Below are positions 1 to 10,183 of a stretch of DNA of 64,000 nucleotides, in pieces. Numbering within the stretch: the first letter of the stretch is position 1; each line of letters opens with the position of its first letter. The notes below the pieces were generated by a model, which was not told where the DNA came from, ran no database searches, and saw only the letters and a program-made list of their open reading frames with translations. The stretch is taken from the NCBI GenBank assembly GCA_964571235.1, contig CAZNAI010000004.1, forward strand, positions 434,001 to 498,000, in the 5' to 3' direction. The position numbers and the translations under genes were made by a program. The stretch is from JACRAV01 sp964571235 (lineage in GTDB: Bacteria > Zixibacteria > MSB-5A5 > GN15 > FEB-12).

Positions 1-2
1 GC

Positions 3-248
3 CGAACACTCGCCGAATTTCATCAGCGCAAAGGGGACAGCGAGATGGCGATTGCCATGCTCGAACAACTGGTCGATGACTATCCCGAGGACCGGGCGGC
101 GATTCTTGATTTGGTCAGGCTGTATCACGAAAAAGGGGATCGCAAGAAGCTGTCAGACTTGATTCGCACGCTCGAGCGCAAGCGCTTGCAGACTCGTCCG
201 GTCTCCGGCGACCGACCGACTACTTCTCCTGCCCCGATCCGGGCATGA
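3..248 (+). CDS. C-terminal end of a TPR-type protein (5' end outside window)
   Basis: The reading frame is open from the first bases of the window, so this is the tail of a longer gene. The visible 82 residues are helical and charged, with a TPR-like pattern (LEQLVDDYPEDRAAILDLVR) followed by a short Pro/Thr-rich tail. Its stop overlaps the start of the next gene in an ATGA, so the two are probably translationally coupled. The next protein also has TPR-like helices and a SPOR domain, suggesting a cell-envelope role; this is inference. An internal ATG at 45 is not needed as a start. Confidence 0.6.
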   Translation, partial: RTLAEFHQRKGDSEMAIAMLEQLVDDYPEDRAAILDLVRLYHEKGDRKKLSDLIRTLERKRLQTRPVSGDRPTTSPAPIRA

Positions 249-1264
249 ACAAACCCGTTCCGACGGGAAAGACCAGGCGATCTATGAGATTCCGCAATAT
301 TTCTATTGTCACATGTTCTCTACTTGTGATTGGCATCTCCGCCTCAACTGCCGAGATTTCCGAGTTGGTCAAATCGGGGAAACTGGACGAGGCCCGTTCG
401 GCGCTGAAGGCGCTCGATCGCGATTCGGCCAAGAATGGGAATATGTTCTATTTCAAAGCGCTGGTCGAAACCGATGGCCGCCGGTCGGCGACTCTGCTTC
501 AAGATGCCCTCCGAAATTCGCCCGACAAAAAGTACCGCGACGATATTATTGTGCGATTGGCCCAGTACTATGTCTCAAAGGGAGAATACCAAAGCGCAAA
601 CAAAGTCATCGGGGGCAACACGGCGGGCTTTGAGGCGGCACGGTTGGGGGCCCTCGTTCTTGAGAGGACTGGCGACGCCAGTTCTTCCAGGCAGCAGTCG
701 GACAAACTGGCAAAGACATCCCTGACGCCGTCCCAACAGAAATGGCTGGCGATCGATCAGGCGCGAATTGCCATAGCCACGGGGAAAAAGAAGTCCGCCA
801 CCACAAATCTGCAGACATTGGTAGGTACGAAAAACAAAGAAATCGTCCCGCAGGCGTTGTACCTGTTGTGTGCGCAGGCAATCGAGGCCGGCAAGATCGA
901 CGAAGCGGCCCGGTGGTATAATCTGCTCAACGATCAATTTCCCGGCGCGGTGGGACTCGACGGTCTGGTCGACAAACTGGGCAGTGTTTCCTCGCAACCG
1001 GAGACAGATACTAAAGCCGAGACCGCCACCGGCACATTCTATTCGGTGAAAGTCGGTGTTTTTTCGTCGGCTGAAAACGCGGCGCAACAAGCTGAGAAAC
1101 TTAAATCCTCCGGTCAGAAAGTAGAATCCTCCCGCAAGAGTATCGGAGGGAAACAATACACGATTGTCTATGTCGGTAGGTTCAAATCATTCGATTCAGC
1201 CGACCGCGCGAGGCAGGATTTAGAATCGCAAACCGGCGAGCAATATCAGGTGGTTGCTCGATGA
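245..1264 (+). CDS. SPOR-domain protein with TPR-like helices
   Basis: A 339-residue protein with a hydrophobic N-terminal segment (about residues 20-35, signal peptide or anchor), a helical repeat region with TPR character (about 40-245) and a C-terminal SPOR domain (about 262-339, beginning FYSVKVGVFSS and containing YVGRFKSFDSADRARQDL). SPOR domains bind denuded peptidoglycan glycan strands, so the protein probably acts in the periplasm at the wall. The gene overlaps both its upstream neighbour and mutS by ATGA tetranucleotides, placing it in one operon with mutS-mutL-miaA, an unusual partner for mismatch repair. The SPOR call is firm; the precise role is unknown. Confidence 0.8.
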   Translation: MNKPVPTGKTRRSMRFRNISIVTCSLLVIGISASTAEISELVKSGKLDEARSALKALDRDSAKNGNMFYFKALVETDGRRSATLLQDALRNSPDKKYRDDIIVRLAQYYVSKGEYQSANKVIGGNTAGFEAARLGALVLERTGDASSSRQQSDKLAKTSLTPSQQKWLAIDQARIAIATGKKKSATTNLQTLVGTKNKEIVPQALYLLCAQAIEAGKIDEAARWYNLLNDQFPGAVGLDGLVDKLGSVSSQPETDTKAETATGTFYSVKVGVFSSAENAAQQAEKLKSSGQKVESSRKSIGGKQYTIVYVGRFKSFDSADRARQDLESQTGEQYQVVAR

Positions 1265-3870
1265 CCGGTTCGCCTGAAAACGGCTCGTTCACGCCGCTCA
1301 TGCGGCAATACCAGGCAGTTAAAGCTCAGCACCCCGATAAGACCCTCTTCTTTCGCATGGGGGATTTTTATGAGATGTTCGGCGACGACGCAGTCAAGGC
1401 GGCGCCGATCCTCGGTATCGCGCTGACCTCGCGCTCTCACGGCAACAGCGAACGGATCCCGCTGGCCGGAGTGCCGTATCATTCCGCCGACCGGTATTTG
1501 GCAAAGTTGTTGGCCGCGGGGCTAAAAGTTGTGGTGGTCGAGCAGGTCGAGGATCCGCGCACCGCCAAAGGAATAGTCAAACGCGAAGTGGTCGAGATTC
1601 TCACTCCCGGAACAGCGACCATCGACACTTTAGACGAGCCACTGCGGACACTTTGTCTGGCGGCGGTCTACACGCAGGACGAAAAAACGATTGGCGTGGC
1701 GACTCTGGATCTGTCGACCGGCGATTTTCGCATCGACGAAGGCTCCTCGCTCGAATGCATGGAGCGACTGAAAGTCGCCGAACCAAGCGAAATATTGCAC
1801 CCCGATTCAACCAGCCGCGAATTTGTCGACCGCTGGTTGCAAGCGGCATCACGGTCGGTACTACTGACACCAATCGAAGGATGGCAATTTGATTCCGCCA
1901 CCGCTGAACGAGATCTCAATGAACTTCTGGGAACCTCGACTCTCGAAGGATTCGGGATTCGCGATTGCCGTCTGGCAGTGGCGGCGGCGGGTGCGATTGT
2001 CCGCTATCTGCGAGAAAATCATCGCGACAAACTCGGGCATTTGAACCGGATTGCTCGCTTTGACCAGTCCGATTTGATGACCCTCGACTACGGCACGATT
2101 CGAAATCTGGAACTGGCGCGAAATCTCTCCGACGGCGGCAGTGCGCACACGCTCTTGTCGGTCATCAATCTCTGTCATACCGGAATGGGGACCCGGCGGC
2201 TATATCATGCGCTCACCCATCCGTGGCGAATCCGCGCTCGTATCGAAATGCGCCTGACCGGGGTGGCCGAGCTGGCCAAAAACCGCGATCTGGCTTTTTC
2301 AATTCGTGAGATCACCAAGACACTTCCCGATCTGGAAAAACTGAATGGACGAATCGGGATCGGACGGCTCAATCCCAAGCAGGCGATCTCGGTGCGCGAC
2401 GCCCTGTCGTCGGCCCAGCGAATCAAAGCTACACTCGCCTCGGCGCACTCGCCATTGCTCATTCAAATTGCCGGGAGTCTGCCCAAATGCGACGATCTGG
2501 TTGTGCGAATCGCAAGCGCTCTTACCGACGATCCGCCACTCGTCTCAAACAAAGGCGGGATGATCAAGCCAGGGTACTCAGAAAAGCTGGACAATCTCAA
2601 TGAATCGATTCGTGATGCCCGACGGTATATCGGCGACCTGCAAAAAATCGAACGGGAACGCACTGGTATCTCCAGCTTGAAAGTTGGCTTCAATAAGATT
2701 TTCGGGTACTACATCGAAATTACCCGCGCAAACTCCGGCGCCGTTCCGGAAAACTACATTCGCAAGCAGACATTGGTCAACGCCGAGCGGTACATCACCC
2801 CCGAGTTGAAAGAAAAAGAAGAACTGATTTTGGCGGCAGAAGAAAAGATTTTCGCACTGGAGTCCGAACTGTTCGGCGAATTGGTTGATGATCTCTCCGC
2901 GCGAATCGCCGATCTGGTCCACACCGCCGACCTGCTTGCCGAAATCGATCTGGTCGCTGGGCTGGCCGAACTGGCGGTCACGCGTGGATATTGTCGCCCT
3001 GAACTTTTCGAGGACGACCGACTGATGATCACCAACGGCCGACATCCAGTTATAGAATCAGTCCTCCCGCCCGGATCGTTTGTCCCCAACGAAGTTCAGT
3101 TTGAGCCGGGTGGGCGACGAATAATGATCCTCACCGGCCCGAATATGTCGGGCAAATCGACATTTCTCCGGCAAACCGGCCTCATTGTCATCCTCGCACA
3201 AATAGGATCGTTTGTTCCGGCTGACAAAGCCGAAATTGGCTTGGTCGACCGTGTCTTCACGCGCGTCGGAGCGCTTGACAATCTCGCGCGTGGACAATCA
3301 ACTTTCTTAGTCGAGATGATCGAAACGGCCAATATTCTGAACAACGCCGGACCGAAATCACTCGTACTCCTCGACGAAGTCGGCCGGGGGACCTCGACGT
3401 TCGATGGCCTTTCGGTCGCCTGGTCAGTGGTGGAATTTATCGACGAGCGAGTGGCCTGCCGGACGATTTTTGCCACTCATTATCACGAGTTGACCGGGAT
3501 GGCTTCGCTTTCGCCGCGCGTATTCAATTGTCAGGTGGCGGTGAAACGCTGGCAGGATAAAGTCATTTTCATGCACAAGATCATTCCGGGGGGATGCGAT
3601 GATTCGTACGGAATCGAAGTCGCCCGGCTGGCCGGTCTTCCGAAAAGCGCCCTCTCACGAGCCAAACAAATTTTGAAATTGCTCGAATCCGGAAAATTCA
3701 GTCAAAGCGAGATTGGCAAATCGATTTACCGCGACAAAGTGCAGGGATCGCTTTTTGAATCGCCGCGATCGGAAGTTGAAAATCGTCTGCGCGAGCTGAA
3801 AATCGACGAGCTCTCACCAGTCGCCGCTTTTGATCTTCTGCGCCAGTGGAAAGAGGAAATCGAGCCGTGA
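1261..3870 (+). CDS. mutS: DNA mismatch repair ATPase MutS
   Basis: MutS recognises base mismatches and small loops and recruits MutL. The 869-residue length is normal for bacterial MutS. The N-terminal mismatch-reading motif is present (MGDFYEMF, about residues 32-39, with the Phe-x-Glu wedge). The ABC-type ATPase carries Walker A GPNMSGKST (about 627) and Walker B/D-loop LLDEVGRGTSTFDG (about 702). ATG start overlaps the preceding stop (ATGA), and the stop overlaps the mutL start (GTGA), so mutS and mutL are probably made together. No mutH is seen nearby, consistent with a MutL-endonuclease type of repair. Confidence 0.97.
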   Translation: MTGSPENGSFTPLMRQYQAVKAQHPDKTLFFRMGDFYEMFGDDAVKAAPILGIALTSRSHGNSERIPLAGVPYHSADRYLAKLLAAGLKVVVVEQVEDPRTAKGIVKREVVEILTPGTATIDTLDEPLRTLCLAAVYTQDEKTIGVATLDLSTGDFRIDEGSSLECMERLKVAEPSEILHPDSTSREFVDRWLQAASRSVLLTPIEGWQFDSATAERDLNELLGTSTLEGFGIRDCRLAVAAAGAIVRYLRENHRDKLGHLNRIARFDQSDLMTLDYGTIRNLELARNLSDGGSAHTLLSVINLCHTGMGTRRLYHALTHPWRIRARIEMRLTGVAELAKNRDLAFSIREITKTLPDLEKLNGRIGIGRLNPKQAISVRDALSSAQRIKATLASAHSPLLIQIAGSLPKCDDLVVRIASALTDDPPLVSNKGGMIKPGYSEKLDNLNESIRDARRYIGDLQKIERERTGISSLKVGFNKIFGYYIEITRANSGAVPENYIRKQTLVNAERYITPELKEKEELILAAEEKIFALESELFGELVDDLSARIADLVHTADLLAEIDLVAGLAELAVTRGYCRPELFEDDRLMITNGRHPVIESVLPPGSFVPNEVQFEPGGRRIMILTGPNMSGKSTFLRQTGLIVILAQIGSFVPADKAEIGLVDRVFTRVGALDNLARGQSTFLVEMIETANILNNAGPKSLVLLDEVGRGTSTFDGLSVAWSVVEFIDERVACRTIFATHYHELTGMASLSPRVFNCQVAVKRWQDKVIFMHKIIPGGCDDSYGIEVARLAGLPKSALSRAKQILKLLESGKFSQSEIGKSIYRDKVQGSLFESPRSEVENRLRELKIDELSPVAAFDLLRQWKEEIEP

Positions 3871-5738
3871 GCACCCAGGCCAAGAAACAGCGCTGGATTC
3901 GTCCTCTGCCAGAGCGCCTGATTAACAAGATCGCGGCCGGTGAAGTAATCGAGCGTCCGGCGGCGGTGGTCAAAGAACTGGTTGAAAACTCGCTCGACGC
4001 CGATTCTACCCGTATTGAAATCACGGTCGAAAAATCCGGTACCAAGCTTGTGCGAATTGTCGACAACGGGTGCGGTATCCCCGCCGATCAGATCGAGATC
4101 GCGTTTGGTCGACACGCGACCTCAAAAATCAGCGACTTTTCGGATTTAGACCGAATCGGTTCGTACGGATTCCGTGGCGAGGCACTCCCGTCCATCGCGT
4201 CGGTCTCGCGTACCCGCATGGTCTCTCGTCCCGCCTCAGCCGATATCGGGACCGAGCTGATCTACGAGGGGGGTGTACTCATTTCGCGCCAGCCGAAAGC
4301 GTCGGCGGTGGGAACGCTCATCGAAGTCGAAAATCTCTTTTTCAATACCCCCGCGCGACGAAAATTTCTCAAGGCGGAAACTACCGAGGCGCGTCATCTC
4401 TCGCGCATCGCCACCGCGCTGGCTATCGGGCGATACGATGTCGGCTTTGCCTATTCTGTGAACGGCCGAAATATCTTCAATCTCCCTTCAGGTGGCACAT
4501 TGTCCAGTCGGGTGATGGAACTGATTTCAAGTGGTAAGGAACTGATCCCGGTTGAAGGATCATCCGGTCCGATCCGAATCGAAGGATTTATCGGCCGTCC
4601 TGAACTGGCGCAAAGCGGGAAATGGAGCCAGTTTCTGTTTATCAATGGGCGGTATATCACTTCACTTACTCTGGCGCATGCGCTCGCCGCGGGGTATGGC
4701 GAAATGCTTCCGCGCGGGCTCTATCCGCTCGGCGCTATTTTGATCACGCTTGATCCTGAAGAGATCGACGTGAACGTGCATCCTGCCAAGACCGAAGTCC
4801 GCCTCTCGCGCGAGCGGGAAATCCACGACGCGGTCTATCATCTGGTCAAACAGGCACTCAAGTCGGCCTCAGTGGTACCGGTGTTCAGTCCCGCCAATGC
4901 GGATTCTTCGGGGCAAAGTCAGACAAGTTTCGCGCCGTCGGCCGCGCACAGTTTTTCTCATAACGATACCCGCATCCCCGGCGTGGGAGAAATGCGCTCG
5001 TTCGATACAACTGCGGCGATAGACTTTTTCAGAACTGCCGCGCGTCCGACTTCTGAAATTCCGCGCACGGTGACAGTCGACACTTCCACCGGCGAGATCA
5101 TGTCGTCGCAACCTCATGCTATCGCGAGTGACTTCAGAGATTCAGAGATGTCTGTAGTGCCGTCACTTGACGGCATCCGTTTGGCCGGTCGATTCGGTGA
5201 TCTGTATCTGCTCTTTCAGGCCGGTGAGGATTTGTACATTATCGATCAACACACCGCCCATGAGCGGGTCTTGTATGAAGAAGTCTTGCGGCGAATCGAC
5301 CGTGAAGGAATCATCTCACAACAATTACTCTTTCCGGTCCAACTGGAGCTTTCGCCCGAACTGATGTCGGTTTATGACGAGGCCGAGCCGGTGCTGGCGC
5401 GGTCGGGATTTCTGGTTTCGCATTTCGGTGGCCGAACGATTCGGGTCGAGGGAATACCGTCTGTTCTGGCGAAAAAATCCCCTGAAAAAATGACGCTACG
5501 GATCCTCGAAGATGTCGGTGGACTTCGCAAGGCCGGATACGACGCAAAAAAAGCAATCGCGCAATCAGTGGCATGCCGTGCGGCGGTCATGTCCGGCGAC
5601 CGTCTTTCCGATCAGGAAGCGGTTGGGCTGGTGCAATCATTATTGAACTGCGATAACAAGTTTTCCTGTCCGCACGGCCGTCCGACTTTTATCCGCATCA
5701 CCAAAGTAGATTTAGACCGCCAGTTTGGCCGTGGCTGA
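3867..5738 (+). CDS. mutL: DNA mismatch repair protein MutL (endonuclease-type)
   Basis: MutL couples MutS recognition to strand incision. The GHKL ATPase is clear (NKIAAGEVIERPAAVVKELV from about residue 20; DNGCGIP). The C-terminal domain carries the metal-binding endonuclease signature DQHTAHERVLYE (about 460), where Thr replaces the usual Ala, an ACRAAV motif, and CPHGRP (about 601). Such MutL proteins nick DNA themselves in bacteria without MutH. I start at GTG 3867, which overlaps the mutS stop and has GAGG upstream; a GTG at 3846 inside mutS has no ribosome site. The 3' end overlaps miaA. Confidence 0.95.
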   Translation: MSTQAKKQRWIRPLPERLINKIAAGEVIERPAAVVKELVENSLDADSTRIEITVEKSGTKLVRIVDNGCGIPADQIEIAFGRHATSKISDFSDLDRIGSYGFRGEALPSIASVSRTRMVSRPASADIGTELIYEGGVLISRQPKASAVGTLIEVENLFFNTPARRKFLKAETTEARHLSRIATALAIGRYDVGFAYSVNGRNIFNLPSGGTLSSRVMELISSGKELIPVEGSSGPIRIEGFIGRPELAQSGKWSQFLFINGRYITSLTLAHALAAGYGEMLPRGLYPLGAILITLDPEEIDVNVHPAKTEVRLSREREIHDAVYHLVKQALKSASVVPVFSPANADSSGQSQTSFAPSAAHSFSHNDTRIPGVGEMRSFDTTAAIDFFRTAARPTSEIPRTVTVDTSTGEIMSSQPHAIASDFRDSEMSVVPSLDGIRLAGRFGDLYLLFQAGEDLYIIDQHTAHERVLYEEVLRRIDREGIISQQLLFPVQLELSPELMSVYDEAEPVLARSGFLVSHFGGRTIRVEGIPSVLAKKSPEKMTLRILEDVGGLRKAGYDAKKAIAQSVACRAAVMSGDRLSDQEAVGLVQSLLNCDNKFSCPHGRPTFIRITKVDLDRQFGRG

Positions 5739-6639
5739 TTCCCCCGTCATTCCGATCATTTGCGGGCCGACCGGTTCCGGCAAAACTGCGGCGGCGCTTG
5801 CGCTGGCCGAAAAATCCCCGTGCGAAATAGTCAACGCTGACTCTCGGCAGATCATTCGTTTACTCGATATCGGCACCGCCAAACCGACCGCCGAGGAGCG
5901 CAGTCGCGTAGTCTTTCATTTGATTGATATTGTCGAGCCGGGGGAAACTTACTCGGCGATGCGGTTTCTCACTGACGCCACCCGTGCGATCAAAGGCATT
6001 CTTGGGCGAGGAAACACGCCGCTCGTTGTCGGCGGGACCGGGCTGTATTTGCGGGCACTGGCTGAGGGGATTGTCCAGCTTGAAGGAGAGGACCTGTCGA
6101 TCCGCGAGGAACTTCAGGCGGAGTTTGACCGGCTTGGAAACGACGCGATGTACGACAAGCTCCTGGCGATTGATCCGCTCGAAGCGACAAAAGTGCATCC
6201 TAACAATATCGTTCGCGTGATGAGAGCCCTTCAGATTCACCGGCAAACCGGCAAATCAAAGTCCGAGTTGATGGCAACCGGCGCATACACCAATAGCGGG
6301 TACCAATTTCAATTCTACTGTCTTCAGCCGGAACGCGCACGTCTGTATGAGACGATAGACAAGCGAGTTGATCAAATGATCGAAAGTGGGTTGCTAAACG
6401 AAGTACAGGAGTTGGCCAATCGAGGTCTTGGGGCGGCGATTCGCCGATCAAATGTCATCGGCTATAATGAGATACTGGACTATTTGGATGATATTTCGAA
6501 CCTGGACACTGCGGTCGCGACGATCAAACAGAACTCCCGCCGTTATGCCAAACGCCAGATGACCTGGTTTCGACATCAGGCCGAATGTTTGTTTTTTGCC
6601 GAACCGAAATCGCTAATTGACCGTATAACAAAAGGTTAG
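5731..6639 (+). CDS. miaA: tRNA dimethylallyltransferase MiaA
   Basis: MiaA transfers a dimethylallyl group to A37 of tRNAs reading UNN codons. The P-loop GPTGSGKT lies at the N-terminus, followed by NADSRQIIRLLDIGTAKPT, which matches the conserved substrate-binding segment, and by GGTGLYLRAL. Length (about 302 residues) is typical. The start is GTG 5731 or TTG 5725, both inside the end of mutL; no clear ribosome site separates them, so translation probably depends on coupling. mutL-miaA adjacency is a common bacterial arrangement. Confidence 0.93.
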   Translation: MADSPVIPIICGPTGSGKTAAALALAEKSPCEIVNADSRQIIRLLDIGTAKPTAEERSRVVFHLIDIVEPGETYSAMRFLTDATRAIKGILGRGNTPLVVGGTGLYLRALAEGIVQLEGEDLSIREELQAEFDRLGNDAMYDKLLAIDPLEATKVHPNNIVRVMRALQIHRQTGKSKSELMATGAYTNSGYQFQFYCLQPERARLYETIDKRVDQMIESGLLNEVQELANRGLGAAIRRSNVIGYNEILDYLDDISNLDTAVATIKQNSRRYAKRQMTWFRHQAECLFFAEPKSLIDRITKG

Positions 6640-6819
6640 GTGGCGAGCGGGTGGCCGGAAAACTGCTTGACTGGAGTTTAGTGTTATATTTCAATGAGTT
6701 ATCGGTATTCCGGCAAGTAAGGCAGAGGCCTTGTCACGCCGATAATAACAGTGAAAGCGATTGAACGACAAAGCTTGACAAGGTATTGGCAGATGATGCA
6801 AACAAAAGGCTATCGACTT

Positions 6820-9096
6820 ATGGTGATCAAACTGGTTTTGCTACCGGTGCTCGCGGCTTTTGCTGTCGTCGGTTGCGGCGGCTCAGGTACGCGACCCGGA
6901 TCAGAAACCAAAAGCACAAAGGTTGCTAAATCGCCGGCGCCGGAAGGAAAGCTGTACACGTATCACCCGCCGACCGATTCCACGCGTCGGGCACGGCAGG
7001 CGGCTGACTCAGTCGCGAATCACCTGAATAATCTTCCACCAAAGACACCGGCCCAGGCGTTACATCGCTCATTCTTATCGCGGCTGGATCAACAGGAGTC
7101 AATCGGACAGGAGAACTGGACCACGCCGGACGAATCGAATGAGGATTCCGCGTCGGCCATTGATGACGATATCTGGCGGCAATTTGATCTGGCCTCAGAA
7201 TATTATCAGATGGGGGTATTGGCCAATCGCGAAGGAAGCTGGGAAGAGGCGCAGTATTACTTCGAAAAGGGACTCAAGACACTGGCCAGCCTGGACATTG
7301 AAACGGAAATGCCGGAAGACAGCACACAGGCGACCGTTCAGACTCCCGAACAACTCAAGTACAATACGCTTCTTGAGAATATCGTTGCCGACTACAAAAT
7401 GACGCTCCGTTCTCTGGGGCAGTTAAGTGAAGACATAACACCGAATGCTCTCGTCGAACGCTTCAATGAACTGGAAGGCCAGCTTGAGCACGACACGGTC
7501 AAGATGTTTACCGGGAGCGCGGCGCAGGTTCAATACGATTTGCCGATCGTGATGAACGACCGGGTCCGCAGTTCACTGGTCTATTTTCAGACGAGAGCGC
7601 GCGGCGCTTTTACCCGATATTTGAGCCGGATCAAAAGATACGAGTGGCTGTACGAAGAGAATTTCGCCAAGCATGGTGTTCCGCGCGATCTGAAGTATCT
7701 GTCATTGGTCGAGTCGGGCTTTAATCCTCACGCGTATTCGTGGGCCCGCGCGATGGGTCTGTGGCAGTTTATCGCCTCAACCGGACGGCTCTACGGACTC
7801 CAGCGAAACTGGTGGGTCGACGAACGCAAAGACCCGATCAAAGCGACCGACGCCGCCTGCCGGTTCCTTAAGGAACTCTATCAGCAGTTCGGCGACTGGG
7901 AACTTGCGATGGCCGCCTATAACGGTGGACCGGGGAGAATATCCCGCACCACCAACAAACAAGGCACGCGCGATTTCTGGAAACTCCGCCTTCGTCAGCA
8001 AACGATGGACTATGTGCCGCTCATTTACGCCGCCGCGATGATTTGTAAGGACCCGGCGCGGTACGGATTTAACGACATCGTGTTTGAACCGCCGGTGCGA
8101 TGGGACACAGTGACTATCAACAAATCGCTCGACTTGCGAGAAATTGCCCGCACTGTCGGCTGTTCGCTTGAAGAATTAAAAGAGCTCAATCCGGAATTGC
8201 TTCGTAATTCCACTCCGCCCAAAACGCGTGGGTATGTGCTCAAAGTTCCGGTTGGTAAGTCCGAACAATTCTGGGCGAGTTACGAATCGATGGACTCACC
8301 TAAGGAAACGCAGTCGGTTCGCCATACTATCCGGCGCGGTGAAACAGTCGGGACAATCGCTACTAAATACGGTGTATCGCAATACGCCCTGCTCGAAGCC
8401 AACAACATGTCCCGGAGCTCCCAGATCATCGCCGGCAAAGAACTGATTGTGCCGGTGCCGCTCGACCGTTACACCGGCTCGGGACCGGCCGACCGCTCGC
8501 AGTATCTGGCCTCGAACAATGTCTACGAAATTCAGGCGGGTGATAACTTGTGGGATATCGCCAAGTCGTTTGGCACCACGGTCGACGCCATCCGTCGTAT
8601 CAACTATCTCGACCGGGGAGCGTCAATTTATGTCGGCGAGAAACTCCGTATCCCGACTGCCAGTAGCGGCCGTCGGAAATCCCCGTCGACCTCACCGGAA
8701 ATCACCACTCCTAATAAGCCGGCGATGGCGTCGCTCTCAGCGCCATCCAAGCGCACCGCCAAAAACAGCGGAGGGGAGACCGTTGCCACCGACAAGCATC
8801 GCGTGCGAACCGGTGACACCATCTGGGATATCGCCCGCATGTACAACACGACCACCGCGAGCATTCGCCAGCTCAACGGTCTGGGCCGCACCGGCAAGAT
8901 CTACCCCGGTCAGCTCCTAACGGTGAAGCGCTCGGATACAACTGAGTTTATCAATCATCTGGTAGCGGCGGGAGAAACGCTCGGTACCATCGCCTCGCAA
9001 TATCGCACCACGGTCGCTCGTATTTTGATGACCAACGGATTGAACGACCCAAATACTATTAAAGTGGGCGACCACCTGAAGATTTATCCGGAGTGA
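6820..9096 (+). CDS. MltD-like lipoprotein lytic murein transglycosylase with four LysM domains
   Basis: The enzyme cleaves peptidoglycan glycan strands to 1,6-anhydromuropeptides. A lipoprotein signal (hydrophobic stretch ending VVGC) begins at ATG 6820; in-frame alternatives are ATG 6793 and GTG 6751. A helical region follows, then an SLT domain (about residues 285-395) with catalytic Glu in SLVESGFNPHAYSWARAMG and the AYNGG motif. Four LysM peptidoglycan-binding repeats follow, starting near residues 500, 568, 659 and 708 (for example YEIQAGDNLWDIAKSFGTT). E. coli MltD has fewer LysM repeats. sppA follows after 13 bases. Confidence 0.9.
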   Translation: MVIKLVLLPVLAAFAVVGCGGSGTRPGSETKSTKVAKSPAPEGKLYTYHPPTDSTRRARQAADSVANHLNNLPPKTPAQALHRSFLSRLDQQESIGQENWTTPDESNEDSASAIDDDIWRQFDLASEYYQMGVLANREGSWEEAQYYFEKGLKTLASLDIETEMPEDSTQATVQTPEQLKYNTLLENIVADYKMTLRSLGQLSEDITPNALVERFNELEGQLEHDTVKMFTGSAAQVQYDLPIVMNDRVRSSLVYFQTRARGAFTRYLSRIKRYEWLYEENFAKHGVPRDLKYLSLVESGFNPHAYSWARAMGLWQFIASTGRLYGLQRNWWVDERKDPIKATDAACRFLKELYQQFGDWELAMAAYNGGPGRISRTTNKQGTRDFWKLRLRQQTMDYVPLIYAAAMICKDPARYGFNDIVFEPPVRWDTVTINKSLDLREIARTVGCSLEELKELNPELLRNSTPPKTRGYVLKVPVGKSEQFWASYESMDSPKETQSVRHTIRRGETVGTIATKYGVSQYALLEANNMSRSSQIIAGKELIVPVPLDRYTGSGPADRSQYLASNNVYEIQAGDNLWDIAKSFGTTVDAIRRINYLDRGASIYVGEKLRIPTASSGRRKSPSTSPEITTPNKPAMASLSAPSKRTAKNSGGETVATDKHRVRTGDTIWDIARMYNTTTASIRQLNGLGRTGKIYPGQLLTVKRSDTTEFINHLVAAGETLGTIASQYRTTVARILMTNGLNDPNTIKVGDHLKIYPE

Positions 9097-9109
9097 GTAA
9101 GTAGGAAGT

Positions 9110-10012
9110 ATGGCAAAGAAACGGGATGTCATTGTCGCGGTGATCATCGGCCTTGGGGTGATCATGATGTTCGGCTTTTTCGCGTTTGTGATGATCGGCA
9201 CTTTTGCGCCCAGCGACGGCGTGGAGTTTTCGTCGCTGTCCGGCGGCAATGTCGGCGTGCTTGAAATTGCCGGCGAAATAAACGAAGAGTCGGGCCGGCC
9301 CTGGATCAAACAACTTGAGAAATGGCAGAAGAGTCGCTCGATTGAAGCAGTAGTGCTCCATATCAACTCGCCGGGCGGCGGTACCGCCATTTCGCAGGAA
9401 ATCCACGACGCCGTGGTGCGCCTTAAAGCCGAGAAACCGGTTGTGGCCTCAATGGCCTCGGTTGCCGCCTCCGGGGGCTACTATATAGCCTGCGCCGCCG
9501 ACAAGATCATCGCTAATCCAAGTTCGGTGACCGGCTCGATCGGCGTTATTTTTCAGTTCCACACCTTCAAGGACCTGATGGGTAAAGTCGGCATCGGGAC
9601 TGAGGTAGTCAAATCGGGTGAGCTCAAAGATGTCGGCAACTACTCCCGGCCGATGACCGATAAGGAGAATCTTATGCTCCGTTCGGTCGTCATGGACACC
9701 TATGAACAGTTTGTAGACGCCGTGGCCGATGGGCGCAAGATGGAAAAAGACCAGGTGTATCCGCTGGCCGACGGCTCCATCTTCACCGGCTCCCAGGCCT
9801 ACAACCTGGGGCTTGTGGACACCCTGGGAGGGCTGAAGGAGGCGGTCGACATAGCCGGTCAAATGGCCGGAATCATCGATCCGGAGGTGGTCACCCCGTA
9901 CGCCAAGGAAAAAGTTTCCATTTTCGACCTTATAGGCGGTGCGGTTGGGGCGATAAACACCAAATTGCAGGGGACGGTCGAGACCCCCCAGCTGATGTTT
10001 ATCTTCCAATAG
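9110..10012 (+). CDS. sppA: Signal peptide peptidase SppA (short, 36K type)
   Basis: SppA degrades leftover signal peptides in the membrane. The protein is 300 residues, the length of the single-domain type. It has one N-terminal membrane segment (VIVAVIIGLGVIMMFGFFAF), the Ser nucleophile region VAASGGYYIACAADKIIANP, and the Lys general base region VVKSGELKDVG. The start ATG follows a GGAAGT-like ribosome site. It lies 13 bases after the murein transglycosylase gene, so both may be co-transcribed. Family assignment is firm. Confidence 0.93.
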   Translation: MAKKRDVIVAVIIGLGVIMMFGFFAFVMIGTFAPSDGVEFSSLSGGNVGVLEIAGEINEESGRPWIKQLEKWQKSRSIEAVVLHINSPGGGTAISQEIHDAVVRLKAEKPVVASMASVAASGGYYIACAADKIIANPSSVTGSIGVIFQFHTFKDLMGKVGIGTEVVKSGELKDVGNYSRPMTDKENLMLRSVVMDTYEQFVDAVADGRKMEKDQVYPLADGSIFTGSQAYNLGLVDTLGGLKEAVDIAGQMAGIIDPEVVTPYAKEKVSIFDLIGGAVGAINTKLQGTVETPQLMFIFQ

Positions 10013-10060
10013 GGCCATCGGATAGCCGGAAAAATTTATGGTGTACCCAAAAGTTCTATG

Positions 10061-10089
10061 TTGCACCAAAGAGAGTTTTATCCTACACT
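10061..10089 (+). promoter_or_regulatory. Sigma70-type promoter candidate for the HU gene
   Basis: TTGCAC, 17-base spacer, TACACT. It leaves a 5' leader of roughly 90 bases that contains a hairpin with arms CCCAC and GTGGG (10110-10131). Seen by eye only. Confidence 0.45.
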
Positions 10090-10183
10090 GTCGCATAGGT
10101 TTAGAGTCTCCCACGGTAAATTCACGGTGGGTGACTGAAAATTCGAAGAATAGAACATGTTTGAATAGTCGAGGAGGGACGTT

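Noticed and set aside
6667..6690. TTGACT and TATATT near the transglycosylase gene as a promoter
   Set aside because: The spacer is only 12 bases, too short for sigma70.
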